DNA of 64,000 bases from Macrophomina tecta. Taxonomy: Eukaryota; Ascomycota; Dothideomycetes; Botryosphaeriales; Botryosphaeriaceae. Location of the stretch: assembly GCA_024180945.1 (NCBI GenBank), contig JAKSGN010000043.1, positions 3,224,001 through 3,288,000 on the forward strand. The letters run 5' to 3'. Made by a program: the position numbers and the translations under genes. The notes under the pieces were generated by a model, which did not search any database, had not been told where the DNA came from, and saw only the letters and a list, made by a program, of their open reading frames with translations. This document shows positions 56,842 to 64,000 of this stretch, piece after piece (the stretch's first letter is position 1; each line of letters opens with the position of its first letter).

Positions 56842-57596
56842 TGTTACAAACCCCAGAGGGACAAGGGCTTTATGACCCCACGGACAGAAAACCCGCACGG
56901 GAAAAGGCACCGCAGGGGCCAAGAACCCGCAAGGACAGCAGAGCCGCAACACCGGCGCGCCCGCACGGGAAAAACAGCCTTGAGGGAAGACGGCGCGTAC
57001 GGGCCTGGGCAAGGCAGCAGCGGAAGCCCGCACGGGAACGACGCCCACGCGGCACAGTAAGACCACGGGAACACCGACCAGGTCGAACTCCCGCAGGGGA
57101 AGAATGTCCCCAAAGGAAGAATCACGAATCCCGGAAACCGGCTTCGGGCCAAGAGGAACGGACGGGAGAAAGTCGGACATATCGTCCGTTCATCAAGGAA
57201 GAAGTCGGATTCCGGAAAACGGGCATTAGCGCCCAAGTCACGTGGGACCCACCAGGCCCACTCGAGGATCAGAAGCCTTGGCACTGATCCAACTCTCAGA
57301 TTGATCCAACACCACGACTGATCCAACAGTCGTCCTGATCCCCAGATTGTCATAGCTTTCCTACAGTATATAGAACACACTCATTAGGTAGTACTTTGGC
57401 CTTCGTGGTCAACTCAAGATTCCAATACAGACTTATTGGAGGTAACAAGCCTGACGCGCACCGCGCACCAACCTATCACGTGACCGCTACCCATCGTTCC
57501 AATCCTTTACCCTTCTCTTGTCCTTCAAGGTAAACCTTACCGCTACCTGACCCTACTAGGTGACTCCGAAGCCTAGTGGAAGAGGCCGCCGTTACA
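56842..57596 (+). mobile_element. 755-bp LTR of another gypsy-type element
   Basis: Starts TGTTACAAACCCC and ends CCGCCGTTACA. Its second half parallels the chromovirus LTR in order: TATAxAxCACACTC, CTTTGGCCTTCGTGGTCAAC, ACCTATCACGTGACC, then a TCTTGTCC-type CT-rich run. Its first half is GC-rich with recurrent CCCGCACGGGA words. No target duplication; RIP-damaged sequence follows on the right, so it is probably the 5' LTR of a truncated element. Confidence 0.65.
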
Positions 57597-58032
57597 TATT
57601 CTAGACTCTATTAGCTCCTCTCTCCAACCGATTCTTTAGAAGCTAAGGAATAACCTATACCCTTATTCTTAGCTATCCGCGCTTAAGGCTCGGCTTTAGC
57701 CTACGCAGGAGACTTAAGAAGACCTCGTAATTAATTAGCTAAAGTAGCTCAAGAAATTACCTAGTAGCTAAAATATCGCTAAGTAGCTTAATTAATAGAA
57801 GAAGACGCTATTTAAGGCGGAATTACTTAATCTACCTAACGTTTCTAGTAACCGAGGTAAGAAGAGCTTTTTAAAAGCACTTTCGTCTTTTAATACTTAG
57901 TAGTTGTGGTACTTAATAATAAGATTATCTAGTAGCTTAGTAAGCTCGCTATTTTAAAGCCTAATCTTATAGGTAATAGCCTACTAACGTTAAAACACAG
58001 CCGAAAATCCAAAGATTACAAAAGTAGCCTTT
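57597..58032 (+). mobile_element. RIP-damaged internal remnant after the 755-bp LTR
   Basis: AT-rich sequence dense in TAA/TAG and TTAATTAG words, continuing from an LTR end. It resembles a mutated gag leader but no motif survives. It ends abruptly at the next repeat copy. Confidence 0.45.
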
Positions 58033-58829
58033 TGTTATAAACGAAGGTCGGACGGAGGCACTTAGGTCTTAATGAGGTTCTTATTGCCTACCTTAGTTAA
58101 GTTTAAGGCTCCGCGGGTCTTAGGAATCTTAGAGACGAGCTTAGGTAAATACTTTAGGATTAGATATAGTTTAAATTGCTTGCGTAAAGAACTAATCTAG
58201 TAGAAAAGAAAGAGACTTATATACGCGGCTAGTCAGAACTCGAATAGAGACCTATCCGGCTACGAACGTAGATCTTAATCTTAACTTAATTAATAGTAGG
58301 GTAGAAATACGCTTCTATTAGTCCGCGGACTTCTAGATCATCGTATTTATAATAAGGATTAATAATTAAACCTTAAGTCCATGGTTTAACTCCGAGAGGC
58401 TAATCCAAACGTCTCGTTTCGTCTCAGGCGTCTCTCCGGGTAATTCGGACGTGTTGCTTAATAACTCTTAGACGGATAGCGATAGCGCTAGTGTTTATTA
58501 GTAAAAGTTGCTTAATAACCATACTGTTTTCTCGTCTGAAAATCTTATTCTGTTCCGAGAGGCTAACCTCCGGGTAGGTACAGGGTGCTTGGGGGTAGGC
58601 CCGGCTCGGGCCCTCGGGCCTACCTACCAGGCTGGGTGCGGCCTGGCTCGGGCCCTATTTCTTGGTTGTTCCAGTTTTTTGGCTATAAAGTCCGTGGATT
58701 GGGCCTAAACCTAAAAAGGCTAGGCTATAGACTTTTAGTGAAGACTATTCCAGGTAATTTGGCTTATTAGGATTCTTCATCAGGGGTCTTATTTCTTAGT
58801 AATCTTAGGGCGGAGTGTTGTTTATAACA
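58033..58829 (+). repeat. ~790-bp repeat, copy A
   Basis: Has TGTTATAAA...TTTATAACA ends (9-bp perfect inverted termini). It contains a GC-rich core at about 58560-58680 with a 66-codon open frame starting MLNNHTVFSSENLILF, equivalent to frames in copies B and C. The arms are AT-rich with RIP-type changes; the core is not. It may be an LTR or a MITE; no clear target duplication. Confidence 0.7.
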
Positions 58830-58851
58830 TAAGGTAACCAATAAGTAGGGC

Positions 58852-59346
58852 TTACTACGGTATTAATCAGTATAGGATTTTAGAAAAAAATTCTATACTT
58901 TTAGTACATAGTATATTAAAATACTATACTTTCCAAAGTAGTATACCGTTTAATAGTATACTTTAAAAATAAGTATACTTTTTTATATAGTATACTAGTT
59001 AATATTAAAATAGTTTCTATAATTTTAAGTATAATAATTAATATTATACTTAAAATTAACTATATTTAATATGATAAATAATAAAATTATTAATATAATA
59101 GTCGATGTAATAGTTAATAAATTAATTAAGTTAATTATTTTACTTTATAAAAAATACTAAAATACTAATAGTATAAATAATTATAGTATATATTTTTACT
59201 AAAGTATATTAATTTTATACATTAAAAATATAATTTTAATATATTATAGTATATACTTTTAGTATATTAAAATATAAAATATTATACTATACTTTACTAT
59301 ACTATAAAGTATAGCATACTTGTAGTATATACTAATACCGTGGTAA
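58852..59346. mobile_element. Extremely AT-rich element with short inverted ends
   Basis: About 495 bp made mainly of TATACTTT/AGTATA words, with inverted ends TTACTACGGTATTA (58852-58865) and TAATACCGTGGTAA (59333-59346), one mismatch in 14. It probably is a non-autonomous DNA element heavily changed by RIP. Confidence 0.55.
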
Positions 59347-59352
59347 TGTTAT

Positions 59353-60139
59353 TGTTATAAATAACACTCCGCCCTAAGATTACTAAGGAACAAGACCCCC
59401 AACTAAGAATCTTAATAAGCCAAAGTATCCGAAATAGTCTTTACTAAAACTCTATAGCCTAGCCTTTTTAGGTTTAGGCCGAACCCACAGACTTTATAGC
59501 CGGAAAACTGGAAAAACCAGGAAATAGGGCCTGTGCCAGGCCGTACCCAGCCGGGCAGGCAAGCCCGAAGGCCCGAGCCGGGCCTACCCCCCAAGCACCC
59601 TGCACCTACCTGGAGGACAACCTCTAGGAACGGAATAAGACTTTTGGACAAGAAACTAGCCTCGTTACTAAGTAACTTTCACTAAGGGACACTAGTGCTA
59701 GCATTATTCGTTTAAGAGTTATTAAGCAACACGTCCGAATTACCCGGAGAGACGCCCGAGACTAAACGAGACGTTCGGATTAGACTCTCGGAGCTAAACC
59801 ACGGACTTAGGATTTAATTATTAATTTTTATTATAAATACGATGATCTAGAAGTCCGCGGACTAATAGGAGCGTATTCTAACCCCACTTTTAATTAAGTA
59901 AAGATTAAGATCTATGTTTATAGCCGGATAGGTCTCTATCCGAGTTCTGGCTAGCTATGTATATAAGTCTCCTTATTTCCTACTAGATTAGTTCTTTAAG
60001 CAAGCAATTCTACTGTTTCCGACTCTAAGAAGTTTACCTAAGCTCGTTCCTAAGATTTCTAAGCCTCGCAGAGCCTTAAACTTAACCAAGCTAGGCGATA
60101 AGAACTTCGTTAAGATCCAAGCACCTCCGTCCGACCTCT
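59353..60139 (-). repeat. ~790-bp repeat, copy B
   Basis: TGTTATAAATAACAC...CTGTTTATAACA, 787 bp. Inverted relative to copy A and in tandem with copy C. The GC-rich core lies at about 59515-59620. Confidence 0.75.
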
Positions 60140-60938
60140 GTTTATAACAGTTATAAATAACACCCCGCCCTAAGATTACTAAGGAATAAGACCCCTGACT
60201 AAGAATACTAATAAGCCAAATTACTCGAAATAGTCTTTACTAAAACTCTATAGCCTAGCCTTTTTAGGTTTAGGCCCAATCCACGGACTTTATAGCCAAA
60301 AAACTGGAAAAACCAAGAAATAGGGCCCGAGCCAGGCCGCACCCAGCCTGGTAGGTAGGCCCGAGGGCCCGAGCCGGGCCTACCCCCAAGCACCCTGTAC
60401 CTACCCGGAGGTTAGCCTCTCGGAACAGAATAAGATTTTCAGACGAGAAATCAGTATGGTTATTAAGCAACTTTTACTAATAAACACTAGCGCTATCGCT
60501 ATCCGTCTAAGTTATTAAGCAACACGTCCGAATTACCCGGAGAGATGCCTGAGACTAAACGAGACATTTAGATTAGTTTCTCGAAGCTAAACTATAGAGT
60601 TAGGATTTAATCATTAATCCTTATTATAAATACAATAATCTAGAAGTCCGTAGACTAATAGAAGCATATTACCGCCCCACTTTTAATAAGTTAAGATTAA
60701 GATCTACGTTTATAGCCGAATAAGTCTCTAAGTTTTAGCTAACTATATATAAATCTCTTTATTTCCTACTAGATTAGTTCTTTAAGCAAGTAATTTAACT
60801 GTTTTCGATTCTAAGCCCTTAAGACCCTAAGTTCGTTTCTAAGACTTCCTTAATTCGCGAAGCCTTAAGCTTAACTAAGCTAGGTAATAAGAATTTCGTT
60901 AAGACCTAAGTGCCTCCGTCCGACCTCTATTTATAATA
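60140..60938 (-). repeat. ~790-bp repeat, copy C
   Basis: Begins GTTATAAATAACACC directly after copy B and ends around TTTATAATAA. The core at about 60315-60420 encodes the same 66-codon frame as copy A (MLNNHTDFSSENLILF). Right end eroded. Confidence 0.72.
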
Positions 60939-61068
60939 ATATATTAATTAACATTTATTTAGCACTATTATAGGTAAATTATAGTATGGGTAGCTATATA
61001 GCCTAGTTATTCTATAAGTTGTTAATATAATAGTAAAGATATTATTTAAGAGTTTAGTTTATTTATTA
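60939..61068 (-). mobile_element. Chromovirus integrase fragment
   Basis: 130 bp matching 43770-43895 of element 2 in the same orientation (shared blocks TATTTAGC, GTAGCTAT, GCCTAGTTAT and TGTTAATATAATAG). A truncated, RIP-mutated piece. Confidence 0.75.
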
Positions 61069-62114
61069 GCATGGGCATTTCTGACACCTGATTTCAGTAA
61101 ACTAACATCTGATTTCGATAAACTGACACCTATTGCCTAATTAAGTAGTTTTGGTACATACCCGGGTTAGCGTCTTGGCAAGGAATACCAAAATCGCGTA
61201 ACTATTGTGCAGCGCATGTAGAAGCGTGCATTACAGTAAGCGGTCGCTGCAACATTACGAAACTTTTTCCTCTACTAAAACAAGACATTCTGAATTATTT
61301 GGCGGAGTTGTATTAAAATCGTATGAGTGCGCATTGTAGTGTGTTGCTAAAACCTTTGTGCGTAATAAATCGCTGCAGAGCCTTTATGTGGGGTAGGGTC
61401 TCGCTAAGCGCGGGCCGCCTCCCACCGCCTACTATTATAGTCTTAGTGCAGGGCCGGCCGGCGACGTCGGGCGTAAGTGTAATCAACACCAACACACACA
61501 CGCGTCTAACTACCACTGAACGAGCCTCCTCCAGCGCCGCTGCTGAACGAGCCTCCTCCGTCACTAATACCTCCGTCACCAACGCCTCTTTGAGCGCAAC
61601 AGCGGCCTGAACAGCAGCCTCAACACCAGGCTGAACAACCAAGACGCAAGAGAGGCCGGCCGCTAGGCAGGAAGGACACCAAGCCGCGCAAGAAGCCACA
61701 GGAGAGGCGCCTTAATAATAGCGAGTTCATTCAGGCCGCTGGCAACGAGGCTGGGGGCGGTTCAGACAACGCATAAGGCACGGGCAAGGGCATTCATACT
61801 CGGGTTGGCGTAGGGCAGGTGTGTGGGGGGGAGGGTCGTTTCAGTCGATTCTACATAGAAAAGAGGCTCCTGGAGGCTCCTGGAGCCTATAAAGGATAAG
61901 GCGGTAATGGAAGTTCTTGTAGGTGGCTCATGCGACGTCGCGGTTAGCCGCCTCGCGGTACATATCAATACATGGACATTCACAGGAGATAAAGCCAAAA
62001 TCTCCAAATTTCAGGGTGAAAACGGTGGATATTTTGCATATGTCCCGACAAGGTATCAGTTTATCGAAATTAGGTGTCAGTTTACCGAAATGAGGTGTCA
62101 GAAATGCCCATGCC
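61069..62114. mobile_element. DNA element with ~60-bp terminal inverted repeats
   Basis: Left end GCATGGGCATTTCTGACACC and right end GGTGTCAGAAATGCCCATGC are perfect complements, and the match continues about 60 bp. Within each TIR the word TGACACCT-ATTTCG-TAAAC is repeated. The interior (GC-normal, 1 kb) has no transposase. A plus-strand remnant reads KRGRPLGRKDTKPRKKPQER, an AT-hook-like basic piece, ending FIQAAGNEAGGGSDNA. Target duplication is unclear (TTA left, CTTA right). Non-autonomous or deleted copy. Confidence 0.75.
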
Positions 62115-62602
62115 TTACTAAAATGTATATATATTAATCTCAGACGCTTCATAGAGGGTTGGGAGAGGGTTTAACGTGGAGCGTTATTATTGGCTGCTAG
62201 GTTTACTAGAGATTACGTGAGATAAGTGGAAGTGGCCCAATGGCTAGAGAGAGCCGCGCGTCACACGGACGGAGTTAATGTCAGCTTCGGGGGCAGCGAG
62301 CCAGACGGATTTAAAGGTGCAGCAAGCGGAGATAGGCGTCGAATCTGCACCACCCCCACCGCGCCATATACAGCCACTGTTGGCTCCAGCACTCAATTGC
62401 GACGCGCCCAGAGAAGCGGACATTTCGTCATGGAAGTGTTCCATACGGATGGCACCCTCGGCCGAATAGGCACTCTTTAGCCGGGGTGCCGGTGGGACGT
62501 CACATAAGCACTTTAGCCACAAAACTTCTGCCTGCTTCGCATTCGCTTGTCCCCGATGTGCGACGCTGGCCCTCGGGCTTTCAGACCCTCCGAGCCGTCC
62601 TA
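62115..62602. other. Upstream region of the oxidoreductase, no gene seen
   Basis: An open frame of 84-92 codons exists on both strands with no recognised motif. TGGCCCAATGG near 62235 looks like a pol III A box but no proper B box follows. Confidence 0.4.
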
Positions 62603-62735
62603 GTATATGTTGGAACTTTCGTGTATTTAAGGTTCAGTCGTGTAGCTTGGCAGTAGCAGGTATAAGAGGGCGCCCCCCTCCTCCTACTCCTACTCATCAC
62701 CAAGAATCTCATTCTTCACCAAATCCAACAGTATA
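62603..62735 (+). mobile_element. 123-bp solo LTR (62608-62730) with GTATA duplication in a promoter
   Basis: TGTTGGAACTTTCG...ACCAAATCCAACA lies between GTATA at 62603-62607 and 62731-62735. It shares the CACCAAATCCAACA end with the relic at 20097-20234. It lies 110 bp before the oxidoreductase ATG. Confidence 0.85.
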
Positions 62736-62740
62736 TAAAG
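62732..62740 (+). promoter_or_regulatory. TATA box rebuilt at the LTR edge
   Basis: TATATAAAG begins inside the right-hand GTATA duplication and lies 100-108 bp upstream of the ATG. The left-hand copy of the target, CTAGTATA, is now 123 bp further away. Confidence 0.6.
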
Positions 62741-62839
62741 ACCACCATATAAGAACAGCAGGCGGCACGGCGCGAGGCCAGGCAGCTACGACAACAACCC
62801 AATAGAGCGAAAAAGACACACCAGTCGTCCGCCTATGCT

Positions 62840-63886
62840 ATGCCGTCCACCCATAACCAACAACACCTTGCCGCTGTCCTCCCCAGCGCCGGCAGCGCCC
62901 TCCAGGTCCAATACCGGCCGACGCCTACGCCCGGCCCCAACGACCTGCTGATCGCCGTCAAGTCCATCGCCCTTAACCCCGTTGACTATAATATGCGCGA
63001 CTACGGCTTCAATATCGCCTACTACCCGGCCGTTCTAGGCTCCGACGTCTCCGGCACTATCATCTCCGCCGGCGCCTCCGTGCCCTCCACGCCCGCCTAC
63101 GCCCTAGGCACGCGCGTCGCCGCCTTCGCGCCCGCCTTCTTCGCGCAAGGCCTGCCCGACTACGGCGCCATGCAGGCCCGCGTGCTCGTGCCGGCCGCCA
63201 ACGCCGTGCCCCTACCCGACCACGTAACGTTCGACGAGGGCGCGCTGCTGCCGATGGCGGTCGCGACGGCGTGGGCCGGCCTGTACACTGTCGGCGTGCC
63301 GCGCGACACGCGCTTCGCCGCGTCCGATAAGCAAGCCATCCTCGTCTGGGGCGGCGCCACGAGCGTCGGCAGCGCGGCGATCCAGGTCGCGCGCCTACTC
63401 GGCTACGCGGTATATGCGACGGCGAGTTCTACGCACCACGAGTATCTGCAGAAGCTGGGCGCGAAGCGGGTGTTTAATTATAGGGATGCTGAGGTGGTAG
63501 AGAAGGTAGTTGAGGCGGTAAGACGCGCGGGGGAGACGATAACGGTGGCGTATGATGCTGCGGGCTCGTTGGAGCAGTGTCAGGAGATCCTAAAGCAGCT
63601 TAACCCGCAGGGCGGGGCTAAGATTGCGCATGCGCCGCCGCTGCCGCAGCCGACGCCTAAGGTGGAGGGGGTCGAGGTTAAGTTCGTAATGTCGCCGACT
63701 GATGCTGGCGAGCGGGCGGAGTACTTCCGGTTTATATTTGGCTATTGGCTGAAGGAGAAGCTGGAGACGAAGGAGTTCGTGCCGAGTCCGAGCATTAAGA
63801 TCGTTGGAGGACTGGATGCTGCGCAGGCGGGCTTAGAAGAACTTAAGGCGGGAGTTAGTGGCACTAAGCTAGTGCTAAACCCCTAA
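62840..63886 (+). CDS. Zinc-independent medium-chain dehydrogenase (enoyl reductase/quinone reductase-like), 348 aa
   Basis: A single uninterrupted frame. The N-terminal GroES-like domain has GPNDLLIAVKSIALNPVDYN and YPAVLGSDVSGTI. The Rossmann domain has GGATSVGSAAIQVARLLGYAVYATAS (motif 171-177), and the end reads GGLDAAQAGLEELKAGVSGTKLV. The structural and catalytic zinc ligands of true alcohol dehydrogenases are missing, which places it in the trans-enoyl-reductase/zeta-crystallin-like MDR group using NADPH. Members act alone in detoxification or alongside polyketide synthases; no synthase is in view. An out-of-frame ATG lies five bases upstream (62835). Codon use shifts from very GC-rich to more AT-rich after about 63470. 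Confidence 0.92.
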   Translation: MPSTHNQQHLAAVLPSAGSALQVQYRPTPTPGPNDLLIAVKSIALNPVDYNMRDYGFNIAYYPAVLGSDVSGTIISAGASVPSTPAYALGTRVAAFAPAFFAQGLPDYGAMQARVLVPAANAVPLPDHVTFDEGALLPMAVATAWAGLYTVGVPRDTRFAASDKQAILVWGGATSVGSAAIQVARLLGYAVYATASSTHHEYLQKLGAKRVFNYRDAEVVEKVVEAVRRAGETITVAYDAAGSLEQCQEILKQLNPQGGAKIAHAPPLPQPTPKVEGVEVKFVMSPTDAGERAEYFRFIFGYWLKEKLETKEFVPSPSIKIVGGLDAAQAGLEELKAGVSGTKLVLNP

Positions 63887-64000
63887 GTCTGGCGGAGGTG
63901 ACTCTACTTAGTTATTAGGAAGTTTTACCGGCCTGCAAAATTCTGTAACATCCTGTTTAAGGAAAATAAAACTATACGATAGCGTTTATCCGACATTAGT
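63887..64000. other. 3' flank of the oxidoreductase
   Basis: AT-rich; an AATAAA signal near 63964-63969 fits a poly(A) site. Nothing else seen. Confidence 0.5.

Noticed and set aside
56838..57380. Overlapping open frames of 149 and 178 codons in the 755-bp LTR
   Set aside because: Charged low-complexity readings of repeated CCCGCACGGGA words inside an LTR; no start context or family.
58852..59346. AT-rich block as a centromere or replication origin
   Set aside because: Only about 0.5 kb long, with inverted ends that better fit a mutated transposable element; nothing specific supports an origin.
62226..62480. Possible SINE with a pol III A box TGGCCCAATGG and GTCGAATCT
   Set aside because: The B box is one base short and too far from the A box, and no poly(A) tail or target duplication was found.
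1..64000. CRISPR arrays, bacterial-style operons or riboswitches
   Set aside because: Introns, RIP and retrotransposons show a fungal genome; the only regular short repeat array (11079-11179) has no spacers.

Overview
The window looks like a chromosome segment from a filamentous ascomycete (Pezizomycotina, probably Sordariomycetes). The genes have short introns of about 47-87 nt with GT..AG ends. An AA11 chitin-active LPMO, an allantoinase and a PDR-type ABC transporter are present. Long blocks of retrotransposon are damaged in the way repeat-induced point mutation (RIP) does it: C-to-T and G-to-A changes, CA turned into TA, and TAA/TAG stops throughout. No species can be named from sequence alone.

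Layout. 1-9 kb is a GC-rich genic part: the 3' end of a probable GMC oxidoreductase, an allantoinase with GATA sites upstream, a secreted AA11 LPMO, a solo LTR, and a Gre2-like reductase. 9-11.6 kb holds relics and a 19-bp tandem array. 11.66-19.99 kb is a complete but RIP-destroyed chromovirus (Ty3/gypsy with chromodomain) with a 5-bp target duplication and a younger, unmutated insertion inside it. 20-23 kb holds small LTR relics around one intact gene for a small secreted protein. 23.3-28.85 kb is a pogo-like DNA transposon lying against a broken Ty1/copia element. 29.5-39.1 kb is a genic island on the minus strand: a beta-lactamase-like serine hydrolase, a short-chain dehydrogenase and a large ABC transporter, separated by a solo LTR and a LINE relic. 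40.4-41.4 kb is a HET-type relic next to a solo LTR. 41.9-49.7 kb is a second chromovirus, inverted relative to the first, followed by a long-TIR mariner-type MITE. 50.9-54.4 kb has a divergent gene pair: a small conserved-looking protein and a lysophospholipid acyltransferase with a long disordered tail. 55.7-62.7 kb is a mosaic of nested LTRs, three copies of a ~790-bp repeat, AT-rich elements and a 1-kb TIR element. 62.84-63.89 kb encodes an intact medium-chain oxidoreductase whose TATA region has been hit by a solo LTR.

How the genes fit together. The allantoinase serves purine-nitrogen salvage and the LPMO serves chitin attack; both are ordinary saprotroph functions. The hydrolase, SDR and ABC transporter are co-oriented in a repeat-rich island and may be the remnant of a detoxification or metabolite-export set, but no core synthase is present, so this is inference only. 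The secreted protein at 21 kb has the setting often seen for effector genes.

The most unusual structure is an antisense reading frame shared by both chromoviruses. It lies between the chromodomain and the 3' LTR, starts about 97 bp from the LTR in both copies, and reads as a cysteine cluster followed by a charged coiled-coil-like region.
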